Positions 15,463-25,698 of a DNA stretch of 46,209 nucleotides are shown in pieces. Numbering within the stretch: position 1 is the stretch's first letter; every line of letters starts with the position of its first letter. Location: positions 1 to 46,209 of the IMG/VR virus record IMGVR_UViG_3300030450_001307; one strand, written 5' to 3'. This DNA is from a virus. The position numbers and the translations under genes are program-made. Under the pieces are notes generated by a model. It searched no databases, was not told where the DNA came from, and saw only the letters and a program-made list of their open reading frames with translations.

Positions 15463-17858
15463 TGCCTAAACAGTTTAAAACATATACTCGATTTGATGGT
15501 GGTTTAAATACTAAAACTAATTCAAGGTCTATTCTTGATAATGAATTAGCTCAAGCTAATAATGTTATTGTAGATGAGTTTGGAATAGTTAAGTCTTGTG
15601 GAAAAACTGCTGCTAATACTGGTAGCGGTAAAGACTATCAAGCTCCAGCTGTGACTGCAGTTCAAGCTGGATATGGATTGTTTCAAACTAAATTTGATTA
15701 TAATAAAAGCAATTCAAATGCCTCAGTAATATCTACTTTTTATGCTAATGCTGATGATGGCTCAAAAGTAACTGTAGAAAGATCAGATGGTCAAGGAAAT
15801 GCTTTTACAGATGACACTATAGACCTTGGAGCTGTTACTAGTGCTGAGCAAGGTAAAGTTATAATGCATATTGCGGATGGCATAGTAAGGGCTTGTGATA
15901 CTAATTTATCTAATACATCTACAACTGTTAAAAAATATGGATATTTTCAGAATACAGATAGATGGAGAAATTCTTCTGGGACAACTCAAACTCCTGGTAA
16001 CTATAATGGAGCAACTGGGTTTCAAGATTTAGATACTAAAATTAGTAAACCTACAAGAGGTGTTTGTAGTATAGGAATGAGAGGAACTACGACTAGCGGT
16101 GGTAGCGATACCTTATTAATATCATCTATTACAGATTCTTTTCCATCTTCAGTATCTACAGAGCTATCTAGTGCTGTTTATTTAGCCGTAAATATAACAG
16201 ATGCAGCTGCAGGAAGTGCAGGGGTGGATGCTATTTCAAGCAGGTCAACTGACGAAAGACTAGTTGTTGCAGGTTCTGGAGCTAGCTTTAGTGATTCTGG
16301 AGACACTTATGGAATATATCCACCAGACGCAACTGGTTTTAATTTAGATTTCGATATAACATCATCTGGCGGTACTTGGATAGCTGGTACTTATGAGTTT
16401 GCAACTACTTTTTTATATGATGGAAATCAAGAATCTTTACCATACTTACTTAGTGGAGAGCTTACAGTTACTGCTAATGACAGTATTACTTGCACGGTGA
16501 TGACAACAAATAACAATGGTGGAACAGTTTTCCCTGCAAACTTAAAAGGTGGAAGAATATATTTTAGGAAAAAAGATAGTGACGAAGCTTTTGTATTTTT
16601 TGGTGAAATAAGCTTTGTTAATGGGACTAAGCCTACTTTAGATGGAGAGTTTACACATTGGACTCTTGAGTATGGATCTGTTGCTCCTTTTGTTCGTTCT
16701 TCTTTTACTAGTATTTCTATAAATGCAGATACCTATGAATCTTTAAATGGATATAGCCAAGATTCTTCTTTTATTAGCATTGGTCTTGCTGGAGAAAAAT
16801 ATCAAACTAGCGTTGTTAGCAACAGAAGAGCTTTTATTGCTAACGTAAAGTATACTAACGAAGAAGGTATTCTTGTTAACAAGGGAGATACTATTAGATA
16901 TAGTGAGATAAATAAATTTGATACTTTTCCAGAGTTTAATTTTTTAGATATAGGTGTAAATGATGGAGAAGATTTTATTAAGCTAGAAGCTTTTGCAGAT
17001 AGGTTGCTTGCTTATAAACAAAAAACTTTATATGTAATAAACATTGGTGGTGGTTCTGATACACAATGGTTTTTAGAATCTACGCAAAACAATATGGGTG
17101 TAGACTTTCACGGAGCAGTAACTAAAACAGAATTAGGTGTTTGTTGGGTAAATAAAAATGGTTTATACATATATGATGGTTCAAAAATAACTAATTTGCA
17201 AACAAAAATAATTGAGTCAGAGTGGACTAGCTTTGTAAACGATGATACTATAATTGGATACGAGCCAACACATAAGCACTTAGTTATAGTTAGAGACGCA
17301 GCAGCTTCTGGAAACACAAGTGGAGATGCTTATATATATAGCTTTACTACAAACTCTTTTGTTTTTGTAGAAGATTTATTTGCTGATGTAATAAAAACAA
17401 ATATTATTACAGATTTATATAATAATATGTCAGCTGGGTCTGGAACAACTAGTATTGTTTCTTATGATGGAGAGCCAGACTATCATACTACTTTTGATAT
17501 TAAATTAAAAGATGATGATTTTGGATTTCCTAATACTGCTAAAAAAATATATGGAGTCACAATAGAATATTCATCTAATGCAAAAGATAGTGATGATGAC
17601 CAGGTAAACCATTCAAACGGTTTTAAATATTTTTATACTAATAGTAATGGAGATAAACAATCAGTTGCAAATGGTGGAGATATAGTTGGGACTACAGGAG
17701 ATTTAGATGTGAACAGAATAAACTTTAGCCCTCCATTAACAGTTTCTTCTTTTCAAGTTCAAATAGATTTAAATGCTGCTGATGATGAGACAGCCAATAT
17801 AAATAAAATAAATAATATTGGCGTAGAATATAGACCATTGTATAAGAGAATAACATAA
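15462..17858 (+). CDS. Large tail hub/nozzle-type protein
   Basis: 798 aa. The start FKTYTRFDGGLNTKTNSRSI, then LAQANNVIVDEFGIVKSCGK, is the signature of podovirus tail tubular/stabilisation proteins (T7 gp12 or P22 gp10 type): a Phe-x-Gly-Gly motif, an Asn-Asn site and a Gly turn. The centre has blades with repeated Ser/Thr/Gly turns, and near 490-620 a beta-propeller-like part (DRLLAYKQKTLYVINIGGG, LGVCWVNKNGLYIYDGS). It should form the distal tail through which DNA passes. It is coupled to the endolysin gene by a one-base overlap. Confidence 0.75.
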   Translation: MPKQFKTYTRFDGGLNTKTNSRSILDNELAQANNVIVDEFGIVKSCGKTAANTGSGKDYQAPAVTAVQAGYGLFQTKFDYNKSNSNASVISTFYANADDGSKVTVERSDGQGNAFTDDTIDLGAVTSAEQGKVIMHIADGIVRACDTNLSNTSTTVKKYGYFQNTDRWRNSSGTTQTPGNYNGATGFQDLDTKISKPTRGVCSIGMRGTTTSGGSDTLLISSITDSFPSSVSTELSSAVYLAVNITDAAAGSAGVDAISSRSTDERLVVAGSGASFSDSGDTYGIYPPDATGFNLDFDITSSGGTWIAGTYEFATTFLYDGNQESLPYLLSGELTVTANDSITCTVMTTNNNGGTVFPANLKGGRIYFRKKDSDEAFVFFGEISFVNGTKPTLDGEFTHWTLEYGSVAPFVRSSFTSISINADTYESLNGYSQDSSFISIGLAGEKYQTSVVSNRRAFIANVKYTNEEGILVNKGDTIRYSEINKFDTFPEFNFLDIGVNDGEDFIKLEAFADRLLAYKQKTLYVINIGGGSDTQWFLESTQNNMGVDFHGAVTKTELGVCWVNKNGLYIYDGSKITNLQTKIIESEWTSFVNDDTIIGYEPTHKHLVIVRDAAASGNTSGDAYIYSFTTNSFVFVEDLFADVIKTNIITDLYNNMSAGSGTTSIVSYDGEPDYHTTFDIKLKDDDFGFPNTAKKIYGVTIEYSSNAKDSDDDQVNHSNGFKYFYTNSNGDKQSVANGGDIVGTTGDLDVNRINFSPPLTVSSFQVQIDLNAADDETANINKINNIGVEYRPLYKRIT

Positions 17859-18049
17859 TGGCTATTGATAGAGAAAAAAGATTTTTATATAACTCTAAAG
17901 GAGTTAAAACAAAACTACAAAAAGGCTATCCAGCTAGTAACTCTGGCAATGATGGCGAAGAAAGAGTAGTCAAGACACCAGATGGTAAGCTTAGGCTATA
18001 TAGAAAAGAACTTGGTGCTTGGCACTATTTAGAATTTACAAGGAGTTAG
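17858..18049 (+). CDS. Small tail-linked protein, unknown
   Basis: 63 aa, one-base overlap with the hub gene. Basic and polar with a conserved-looking segment GEERVVKTPDGKLRLYRKEL and AWHYLEFT at the end. The pattern suggests a small beta domain. Such genes follow the nozzle gene in other aquatic podoviruses, but no function is known. Confidence 0.55.
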   Translation: MAIDREKRFLYNSKGVKTKLQKGYPASNSGNDGEERVVKTPDGKLRLYRKELGAWHYLEFTRS

Positions 18050-18050
18050 G

Positions 18051-18857
18051 ATGACTTTAGCAGAAATAATGGCAGGAGCAAGAGCTGGTCAATCTATTGG
18101 TCAAGCTCAATCTTTTACTAATTTAACTGGTACAGCTGCAGATGAAAGAAGAGCTTTAACTGATGCCAGAAGACAATTAGAAGAACAACAAAAAGAAAGA
18201 GAAAGACAGGCAGCTGGTCAAGAAAGAAAAAGAGGTAAAGGTAGGTTATTAGGAGGGCTACTAGGTGCTGGTTTAGCTTTGGCTACAGGAGGAACATCTT
18301 TGGCTTTAGGTGCAGGAGCTGGTCTTGGAAGTTTTCTTGGTCAAAAAGCAGCTGGTGATTTATCTTTAGATGATGTTAGTTCTGGATTGGGTGGAGGTAT
18401 GTTTTTTGGTGGAGCCAGGGAAGATATTTCTGGAGCAGAAAGAGATGTTAATAGATTTTTAAATGAAGCAGAAGATAATTTTAAACAAAGACAATTTACT
18501 AGTGCTATTGGAGATGCTTTTACTGGATACAAAGCAGGTAATTTTTTATCAAATATAGGAGAGCTGTCTAAAGATGCTGTTAAAGATAAATTTAGTTTTA
18601 AAGATTTATTTTTTAAAAAGGAAGATGCAGTAGACCCTTTAATGGAGGTTGCTGAAAAAGCAAAAATGCCAAGTTTAAATTTAATGGGAAGCCAAAGGTT
18701 GGAAAATCCTCTTCTTAAAAGTTCATATCAGCGTGGAATGGAATTGTTAGAACTTGAAGATAAATTTCCTTTAGGAAGAAATCCAATGTCTTCTAGGTTA
18801 GGAAGTCTTAATTTAATACAAATGGGAAAAGGAAGTCGATATAATCCATATAGTTAG
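18051..18857 (+). CDS. Internal (ejection) virion protein with Gly/Ala hydrophobic segment
   Basis: 268 aa. A basic helix (about 38-65, DARRQLEEQQKERERQAAGQ) precedes a Gly/Ala-rich membrane-like segment (LLGGLLGAGLALATGGTSLA). Such glycine-zipper stretches occur in ejected proteins that enter the host envelope (P22 gp7/gp20/gp16-like logic). The rest is helical and polar. It is the first of four consecutive genes of this style. Function inferred from composition and place. Confidence 0.55.
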   Translation: MTLAEIMAGARAGQSIGQAQSFTNLTGTAADERRALTDARRQLEEQQKERERQAAGQERKRGKGRLLGGLLGAGLALATGGTSLALGAGAGLGSFLGQKAAGDLSLDDVSSGLGGGMFFGGAREDISGAERDVNRFLNEAEDNFKQRQFTSAIGDAFTGYKAGNFLSNIGELSKDAVKDKFSFKDLFFKKEDAVDPLMEVAEKAKMPSLNLMGSQRLENPLLKSSYQRGMELLELEDKFPLGRNPMSSRLGSLNLIQMGKGSRYNPYS

Positions 18858-18874
18858 AGCAAGGAAATAATATT

Positions 18875-19498
18875 ATGAATTTTTCACAATTACTAGAGCA
18901 GTCTGGTTTATCTCAACAAGCAGATTTATTTAATCAAGATCCAACTAAGATAGCACAGTCTTTAGGTTTTACTGGAAACCAAGCTGCACAGTTTGGACAA
19001 TTTTTTACACCATTCAACCAAAAGCAAATCTTGAAAGCCTCTGAAGAAATTGCAAGAAAAGAAGCAGAAAGAACTGGGTTTTTGCAATCTGATTTTCAAT
19101 CTGGCTTTAAAGGTCTTGGGGTAAGCTTAGGTCAAACTACAAAACAAATAGGTCAAGCAGCTGGACAAGCTGGATTTTCAGGATCTGGAGCAATCCAAAA
19201 ACAGATAGGTGAAAGCAGAAGAGCAGCTAATGAAAGTTTAGCTGATATAATGCAAAGAAGGCAACAAGGGTTAATAGGTATACAAGAACAAGCTGGTCAA
19301 GAAAGAGCTAATCTAACCTCATTGATGTCAAATTATTTAGAAAATGTATATGCACAAGCTAGAAGAATACAACAGCTAGACCCAACTGGAGGTCAAGCTA
19401 CCAATCCAAATCAATCTGGATATGTACCAACATATCAAACAACAGATGAGTTTGGTCAAGGCGGAACTCAGACTGGCAATACTTATACTGGATTTTAA
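18875..19498 (+). CDS. Internal virion protein, Gln/Gly-rich
   Basis: 207 aa, high in Gln, Gly and Ala, with a helical core (LGQTTKQIGQAAGQAGFSGS) and few hydrophobic stretches. The start has SGLSQQADLFNQDPTKIAQS. It lies between two other probable ejection proteins. High Gln content with repeated GQxxG steps resembles soluble internal core proteins. No enzyme motif. Confidence 0.55.
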   Translation: MNFSQLLEQSGLSQQADLFNQDPTKIAQSLGFTGNQAAQFGQFFTPFNQKQILKASEEIARKEAERTGFLQSDFQSGFKGLGVSLGQTTKQIGQAAGQAGFSGSGAIQKQIGESRRAANESLADIMQRRQQGLIGIQEQAGQERANLTSLMSNYLENVYAQARRIQQLDPTGGQATNPNQSGYVPTYQTTDEFGQGGTQTGNTYTGF

Positions 19499-19509
19499 TA
19501 GGAGTTAAC

Positions 19510-21195
19510 ATGGCAAACGGATTTACATTTGAATCACCATTAAATAAATTGTTGGATGAAACAATTCCAAGATTTATAAGTCAACAGCTTGATAGGCAAG
19601 AAAGAGAAAAAGTTAGAGAGCAAGCTAGGCAGGACAGGCAAGACGATATAAATAGACAGCAAGAAAATATGCTAAGGCAAGAAAAACTTAATAAAGAGAG
19701 GTTTGAAAAGCAATTTCAAGCAACTGAAAGAATGAATCAATGGGAAAGAACTAAGGAAAGGGAAGATATTCGTCTTAAAGAAGAGGCAATAGTAGAAAAT
19801 AAAAGACAAATTGCTAAGCAAGAAACAAGAGCCGATGAACAAATGCTTTATAACTCGTTTATTGATGGAGATAATTTGCAAGCTATTATAGATAAAGTTG
19901 ATGTGGATGAAGATGGAAATTATACTTCCAATATGTTTTCTAATCCTATCCTTAATCGTATGATTGTTGGTAAAGCTAATGACGCTCAAAAAGAAATTAA
20001 TAATAATAAAGCTTTTGTAGAATCTCTTAGTAAATTTGATGTAAAATTACAGAATCTTTTTGGTGATAGAATTAATCAGAAAGGTATGTTACCAAAGGCT
20101 AATGAGATTGTTTTTAATTATTTACTACAAGAAACAAAAGATCAAGATGCTCAGAAAGCTAAACAATTATCTACAGTTATATCTTTCTACGGTGAAACCC
20201 AAAAAAGACTTAAATCTGAAAAAGATACTTTAAATGAGATGTTAACAGCAGGGGTCGCTAGTGAAGAAGATATAGTAGCACAGCGTAATACTATAGCTAC
20301 AATAGAAGAAAGTATATTAAATTATAATAAAAGAATTAAAGGGATAATAAATAATATGCCATCTTACGAGCCTACTGTAGAAGGTACTGATTCAGAAAGT
20401 AATGGTATAGAAGAAGTAGTTGATAAAAATATTGGGTCTAATCCATTCAACGCAATAGATATAACAGATAATCCAGAAGCAGCTGAGAATGCTTCTCCTG
20501 GAGATTTTGTATCTATGAATAATAAAATATATCTTAAAGACGATGATGGTAAGTTTGAGCCATATAATATTTCTCCAGAAGCTAGTGAAAGACCAGACCT
20601 AACTGCTGTTCAAAGATTGTCTCAAACTTCTAAATCCGATAAAGATTCTAATTTGGCTTCTAAAGGGATAAACTTTCTTACCTCTGGTTTTCCTCTTGCT
20701 GGTTTCTCAGCTAATCCTAAAGGCTCCTTAACTACTGCGAGAGATGTATTGAGTGAAACACCTAGAATACAAGAGCAATTTGGAACTGGAAAAGGTGGTG
20801 TGTTAACATTAGGTGGGTCTCCAAAAGAACAAGTGCAAGCAGTTAGGGTTGTAGAAAATAACTCAGATAATGCTATAGATGACTTAGCAAAGAGTAGAAG
20901 ATTAGCTGTTGCAGGAAAAGAAAGCGAAGAAGAGTATCAAGAAAAAAGAAACTTAAAAAACTTAGAGGTACAAAATTTAATATCAAATGCTTATGAAGCA
21001 TATTTAAATGAAGAGACTACTGATAGAGTTAAGGTTAGGTTAAAAAAGTTTTTACAAAAGATGAAAGATACACAGAAAAAACCTACGTTTACTGGTATAG
21101 CAGGTGGAAGTGGCAAAGTAAAATTTAGATGGACTGGTGATAGAAATCTTTTTAATCAAGATACAATAGACTTATTAAACGAAATACAAATTTAA
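19510..21195 (+). CDS. Internal virion protein with long charged coiled coil
   Basis: 561 aa. Residues 20-105 are an unbroken charged helix (QQLDRQEREKVREQARQDRQ, then RQIAKQETRADEQM), a coiled coil rich in Arg and Gln. The middle has further helices; after about 290 it is less ordered, with a Gly-rich C-terminal part (FTGIAGGSGKVKFRW). The start follows AGGAGTTAACA. It is one base from the giant downstream gene, so the two are likely to be made together as ejected core proteins. Confidence 0.6.
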   Translation: MANGFTFESPLNKLLDETIPRFISQQLDRQEREKVREQARQDRQDDINRQQENMLRQEKLNKERFEKQFQATERMNQWERTKEREDIRLKEEAIVENKRQIAKQETRADEQMLYNSFIDGDNLQAIIDKVDVDEDGNYTSNMFSNPILNRMIVGKANDAQKEINNNKAFVESLSKFDVKLQNLFGDRINQKGMLPKANEIVFNYLLQETKDQDAQKAKQLSTVISFYGETQKRLKSEKDTLNEMLTAGVASEEDIVAQRNTIATIEESILNYNKRIKGIINNMPSYEPTVEGTDSESNGIEEVVDKNIGSNPFNAIDITDNPEAAENASPGDFVSMNNKIYLKDDDGKFEPYNISPEASERPDLTAVQRLSQTSKSDKDSNLASKGINFLTSGFPLAGFSANPKGSLTTARDVLSETPRIQEQFGTGKGGVLTLGGSPKEQVQAVRVVENNSDNAIDDLAKSRRLAVAGKESEEEYQEKRNLKNLEVQNLISNAYEAYLNEETTDRVKVRLKKFLQKMKDTQKKPTFTGIAGGSGKVKFRWTGDRNLFNQDTIDLLNEIQI

Positions 21196-21196
21196 T

Positions 21197-24100
21197 ATGG
21201 GTAGATTTACATATGAAGATATATCTAAGTCTACTCAAACTATTATTCCTAAAAAATTTACGTTTGAGGAGCTATATAAAAACCTTAACGGCAAAGATTA
21301 TATTCCTAAATTAAAAGATGATTATTTAGATAAGTGGCTACCAGATTGGATTAAAAAAGGATATAATGAATCTATTACTGGTATGACAGAAAGAGTTATT
21401 ACTGGTAAAGATAGATTTGATATTTCTAGATATGATGGTAGTATTTTATCTGATATAGGCTCTGCTGTAATTGGCTTTATGATGCCTGCTGATATAGCAG
21501 CTACAATATCTGGAGCAAAGATCGGAGGCTTTGCTGTAAAAGGTGCTAGTGCGGCAACATCTGGATTGAAAAAAGCTATGAATATGGGTGCTAAAAGAAT
21601 GGTAAACTTTGGTTTGAATAAAAGGCTTGCTGATAAAGCAATAGAAGAGGGAGCTAAAAAACTTTTATCTGGTGCGTCTACCCAAGCTGGTGCTATTGGA
21701 ACTTATACTGGTTTAAACTCAGCTTTAAAACAATTAATAGAAACTAATGATATTGATTGGACTAAAACTTTAACAGATGCATCTAAGGCTAGTTTATCTG
21801 GTGCATTAGGAGGAGCTCTGTTTGGTAGAGCAATGGGGAGAGGGTCATCTACTACTTCAGCTTTAACCCAAGAGGCTTTAGGGTTTAGCGCTTTAGATCC
21901 TATTTTAAGTGGAAGGTCTCCAGAACCTGAAGATTTTATTACTGGACTTGGAACTGTTTTAGGAATAAGAACTGCTCAAAAAGCTCCTGCATTTTTAAAA
22001 AATGAATTTTCTAAAATAAGGCAAAGGTATTCTACAAAAGAATTTGACCCTACAAATAAATTATCTTCAGCAGAAAAAAATGATTTAATAAATTTAGCAG
22101 AAGATAGAGCTACTCAATCTACATTAGCTCAATCGTTTGGAGAGACTTGGAATTTAAAGCAAAATATAAAAAGTCAAAAATGGAAAGGCTTACCAGAAGT
22201 TAGAATTATTGAAGAAATAAAAATGTCAGTCCCCACAAGCCAACAGTTATATGATCAAATTGAAAACGGATTAAAGTCTAGCTTAAAAGTGGCTGGGTTA
22301 TCTCCCAGTAAAGACCAAGTAAAAAAATTATATATAAAAAGGTTGGAGAAATTAACTGGTAAAAAGACAAAAGGGTTTAAAGAGGTTAAGGGATTTAAAA
22401 TTTTAGAAGAAGGTGGAGTTAGGAGAAAAGATATTACATCTAAAGAATTTTTTTCTGTTTACGGTAGGAATGAAGTAGTAAGAATGAACGCAGAAAGTCT
22501 ATCTTTAAAATTAAAAAATAAATTAGAATTAGATGACGATGCGTTTTTAACTGAGTTTAATAATATTGAACTTTCAAAAGTTGGGGACGGACATCTTAAA
22601 GAAGTAAATGAAAGACTCTTTAAGAGGGTAGAAAGAAATACTTATTACAAACAATTTACAGAGTATTCAAATGAAATACCAAAAAAAGATTTATTTGACC
22701 ACGTTTTTGGAGAGAATATAGCCAGATACTTTAAGTCTTACTCAAGGTCATTTAAAAATCCAAGAGCTCAAAATATAGCAAAGTCAATGTCTGATGCTAG
22801 AAATAATATAGTGAACAGAGAGTCTACTAGATTAAATGAGCTAACCAACTCTCCGCTTAAAGAGATATCAAAAAATCCAGAAAAGCAAAAAGAAGTTTAT
22901 AAACAAGTTCTAGGATTAGAACCTACTAGCTTAGAAAATAAAAAATATGTTGATTGGCTAAAGAGTTGGGCAAAAGAATCTTATCAGTATGCTGGGACTG
23001 GAGGCATAATTAGAGCTGGTGAAATAAGTAACTACCTTCCTATAATATATAAGCCAAAAGTTAAGAATGCGTTGTTTGATGACTTTATAACTATTGATGA
23101 AAAATTTAATTTAGCTTTTGACAAGACATTAAAAGGGACTGAAGTTGAAGCTGCATTTGCTAATCTTATTGAAAAGTCAGTTCAATCTAATACAATAAGC
23201 AAAACAACAAGGGATTTTATACTAGCAGTAAAAGACACTTATAATGTCAGTATGAAAGAAGCTTATGATTTGGTAACAGAGGGTATCACCCCTAACACAA
23301 TAGCCCCAATGAACTTTGTTGAAAAAGGTAGAAAATTAAAGTTAACAAAAGATAACTTTGAAAAACTTTCTCCATTTCTTGAGACAAATCCATTTACTTT
23401 AGTAGCTGTTTATGACCATAGATTAGCAAGAAGAATTGAAACTTCTAAAATATTTGGTAGAAACAATGAACTTGTAAATAAATCTGTATCTCAATTACAA
23501 GCCTCTTCTCCTAGGGAAGCAGCTTTAATTACAGATGGGATAGCTAAGCTTACTGGTGCAGTAGAAAATGATGTAACTAAAAACTTTTCTCCTAGAGTTA
23601 GAAAGCATATGCAAAATCTTATGGCTTTTGAAACTATATCAAAAATATCTTTAGGTACTGCTACTATTGCAAACATAGGTCAGCCATTAATATCTATTCT
23701 GCCTCAGCTAGGAATGGTTAGAACAGTAAGAGGGTTTGTTAAGCTTCTTGACCCAGAGTATAGAAAAAAATTATCAACTCCTCAAGTAGAATTAGTAAAA
23801 GAAGTTTTAGGAGAGACTGGTAGCGGCTCTGTTATGAGAGGGTATGCTGAAAAGTTTGCTAAGTATAGTGGATTTAATCCTATAAATAAATTCAATAGTT
23901 TATTAGCTGCATCTGTAGCAAAAACAGCTATTGATGATTTTATAAGAATAGCACAAAGATCTCCTAATAGTATTCGAGGTAAGCAGGCAATACAAAAATT
24001 AAAAACATATTTTAATATAGATGCTACTGGAAATAAAATTCCTACTGAAACTCAAATGGTATCTGGAATGGCTAACTACGCTAAGAAATCTCAGCTACAA

Positions 24101-24868
24101 AGAGATTTTCTTAGAGAACCTTTTTGGTTTAGTAACCCTAAGATGAGACCGTTAGTTATGTTTAAAAGTTTTGGATATAACCAAGCTAGATTTATTAAAG
24201 ATAGTATAAAATCAGAAATGAAAATGGGTAACCCTATGATATTCTTAAGGCTTGGACTTGCTGGTATGGCTGGAGGGTCTGCAATACAGTTTGCAAAAAA
24301 TTGGATGTTTGAAAAGATTTCTGGGAAACCAGTATACAATGAAAAAGACCCTTTGTTTGATGAGTTTATAGAGAACTTATCTTCAGTTGGGGCTTTCGGA
24401 ATGTTAACAGATTTTATAGACGTTGAAAACTCTGTTGGAAATCTTAAGTTTGCAGTTACTCCAGTATTTTTAAGCGATATGGAAAATGGATTTAAAGCTT
24501 TAAATGAATTTCAAAAAAGCGTAGATACGTTTGGTATGACGCAAACTCCTTTTAGAAGAGCTTTATATAGAGCATCCCCAATACTGGGTTCTATTCCCAG
24601 GAGAACTTTTGAAAGATTCGTGGCTACAGAGGGTCAAAAAAGATCAGCTCAAAAAGCTAGAAAAGGAAGAGTGAAAAACGACATACTAGAACTAATGATA
24701 AAAGGAAAAAGCGATAAAGCTTTAAGTAGGCTTAGAAAATGGAATAAAACATTTCCTAGAAACCAATTTACTTATGACGACATAAGTCCTAAATCTATTT
24801 ACAGAAAAGTAATGTCTAAACAAATAAGAATTAATCAAGAAAATCTAAACCTAGGAACTTTAATATGA
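21197..24868 (+). CDS. Giant internal virion (ejection) protein
   Basis: 1223 aa, the longest gene. Residues about 85-120 contain a hydrophobic Gly/Ala stretch (SAVIGFMMPADIAATISGAK) and a second one near 195-215 (ASLSGALGGALFGRA). Further membrane-like parts near 815-835 and 1010-1030 (LRLGLAGMAGGSAIQFA). The rest is helical and basic. A protein of this size in a phage with no tape-measure or major tail gene fits the large core protein of podoviruses that moves into the host with DNA. No lytic-transglycosylase motif was found. Confidence 0.7.
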   Translation: MGRFTYEDISKSTQTIIPKKFTFEELYKNLNGKDYIPKLKDDYLDKWLPDWIKKGYNESITGMTERVITGKDRFDISRYDGSILSDIGSAVIGFMMPADIAATISGAKIGGFAVKGASAATSGLKKAMNMGAKRMVNFGLNKRLADKAIEEGAKKLLSGASTQAGAIGTYTGLNSALKQLIETNDIDWTKTLTDASKASLSGALGGALFGRAMGRGSSTTSALTQEALGFSALDPILSGRSPEPEDFITGLGTVLGIRTAQKAPAFLKNEFSKIRQRYSTKEFDPTNKLSSAEKNDLINLAEDRATQSTLAQSFGETWNLKQNIKSQKWKGLPEVRIIEEIKMSVPTSQQLYDQIENGLKSSLKVAGLSPSKDQVKKLYIKRLEKLTGKKTKGFKEVKGFKILEEGGVRRKDITSKEFFSVYGRNEVVRMNAESLSLKLKNKLELDDDAFLTEFNNIELSKVGDGHLKEVNERLFKRVERNTYYKQFTEYSNEIPKKDLFDHVFGENIARYFKSYSRSFKNPRAQNIAKSMSDARNNIVNRESTRLNELTNSPLKEISKNPEKQKEVYKQVLGLEPTSLENKKYVDWLKSWAKESYQYAGTGGIIRAGEISNYLPIIYKPKVKNALFDDFITIDEKFNLAFDKTLKGTEVEAAFANLIEKSVQSNTISKTTRDFILAVKDTYNVSMKEAYDLVTEGITPNTIAPMNFVEKGRKLKLTKDNFEKLSPFLETNPFTLVAVYDHRLARRIETSKIFGRNNELVNKSVSQLQASSPREAALITDGIAKLTGAVENDVTKNFSPRVRKHMQNLMAFETISKISLGTATIANIGQPLISILPQLGMVRTVRGFVKLLDPEYRKKLSTPQVELVKEVLGETGSGSVMRGYAEKFAKYSGFNPINKFNSLLAASVAKTAIDDFIRIAQRSPNSIRGKQAIQKLKTYFNIDATGNKIPTETQMVSGMANYAKKSQLQRDFLREPFWFSNPKMRPLVMFKSFGYNQARFIKDSIKSEMKMGNPMIFLRLGLAGMAGGSAIQFAKNWMFEKISGKPVYNEKDPLFDEFIENLSSVGAFGMLTDFIDVENSVGNLKFAVTPVFLSDMENGFKALNEFQKSVDTFGMTQTPFRRALYRASPILGSIPRRTFERFVATEGQKRSAQKARKGRVKNDILELMIKGKSDKALSRLRKWNKTFPRNQFTYDDISPKSIYRKVMSKQIRINQENLNLGTLI

Positions 24869-25026
24869 TTAAAAAAGTAAAAGCACCAGCTGGTCATCAT
24901 TGGATGAAAAAAGGTAAGAACAGTTACAAGCTAATGAAGCATACTGGTAAATTTAAAGCACATAAAGGTGCATCTTTAATGGCTGGTTTTGAAGTACAGA
25001 AAGTTCATAAAGCCAAAAAGAAATAA
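24865..25026 (+). CDS. 53-aa lysine-rich protein
   Basis: ATG at 24865 overlaps the stop of the 1223-aa gene (ATGA), and the frame runs 53 codons. About one third Lys, with HHWMKKGKNSYKLMKHTGKF in the centre and KAKKK at the end. It is very basic and could neutralise packaged DNA or bind RNA. It is followed by two more basic genes, which suggests a small group of packaged DNA-binding proteins. Confidence 0.6.
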   Translation: MIKKVKAPAGHHWMKKGKNSYKLMKHTGKFKAHKGASLMAGFEVQKVHKAKKK

Positions 25027-25039
25027 GAAAAAAATATAA

Positions 25040-25372
25040 ATGAAAAAAATACTAATAATATTATTTTTTACTCTACCATTAGTAGCTCAAGAAGTTGAAG
25101 AAACCGCAGGTGAAAAAGTAGTAAAGACAATCCAAGACTGGGACTTTAAAAAATACGAAGCGGCTCATAAAAGAGCACATATGAAAATAGACAAGAAACA
25201 AGGTGTTCAAAATAAACAAAGAACGATGAAACAAGATCGCAAGAAGATGAGAACACGTCATTTAATTCAAACTTTAGTTATTAGTGGGCTTGCTTATTAC
25301 ATTGGGTATGAAGTAGGTAAAGATAAAATGATAAAGAAAAATAAAACTACTTCAAAGCGTAAAAAGAAATAA
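25040..25372 (+). CDS. Exported or membrane-bound basic protein
   Basis: 110 aa. It begins with a signal-peptide-like stretch (MKKILIILFFTLPLVAQE, cleavage plausible after VAQ). A very basic middle follows (KRAHMKIDKKQGVQNKQRTM), then a hydrophobic helix (LIQTLVISGLAYYIGYEVG) and a Lys-rich end (KKNKTTSKRKKK). A secreted protein in a late operon might alter the envelope during lysis or act in the virion. No family is recognised. Confidence 0.55.
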   Translation: MKKILIILFFTLPLVAQEVEETAGEKVVKTIQDWDFKKYEAAHKRAHMKIDKKQGVQNKQRTMKQDRKKMRTRHLIQTLVISGLAYYIGYEVGKDKMIKKNKTTSKRKKK

Positions 25373-25378
25373 GAAAAA

Positions 25379-25687
25379 ATGGCAAAGAAAAAAGACTTTA
25401 GATTGGATAGAGCTGGTGTTTCTGGTTACAATAAACCTAAGAGAACTCCTAGTCATCCTACAAAGTCTCATATCGTAGTAGCAAAAGAGGGAACTAAAGT
25501 TAAAACTATACGTTTTGGTCAGCAAGGTAAAAAGGTAGGAACTCTATCTGGTACTGCTGGGGAACCAAAAAAAGGTGAGTCTGCTAGAATGAAAGCTAAG
25601 AGAAAATCATTTAAAGCTAGGCATAAAAAGAATATAGCAAAAGGTAAAATGTTTGCAGCTTGGTGGGCAGATAAAGTAAAATGGTAA
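25379..25687 (+). CDS. Conserved small basic phage protein
   Basis: 102 aa. The segment KTIRFGQQG followed by SFKARHKKNIAKGKMFAAWW and ADKVKW is a pattern I know from small proteins of aquatic phages, of unknown function. It is strongly basic, so DNA or RNA contact is likely. Its last codons (Lys, Trp, stop) and the leader of the next gene form a 21-bp stretch that reappears at 26917. Confidence 0.62.
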   Translation: MAKKKDFRLDRAGVSGYNKPKRTPSHPTKSHIVVAKEGTKVKTIRFGQQGKKVGTLSGTAGEPKKGESARMKAKRKSFKARHKKNIAKGKMFAAWWADKVKW

Positions 25688-25698
25688 TATTATGAATG
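25678..25698 (+). repeat. 21-bp leader repeat, copy 1
   Basis: The sequence around AATGGTAATATTATGAATG is identical over 21 bp here and at 26917-26937. Here it spans the end of the 102-aa gene and the start of the 169-aa gene. Confidence 0.85.

Noticed and set aside
21197-24868. Tape-measure protein of a long-tailed phage
   Set aside because: There is no major tail protein, tail terminator or assembly chaperone nearby, the hub-type protein precedes it, and its membrane-like segments fit an ejection protein; still, a profile search should settle it.
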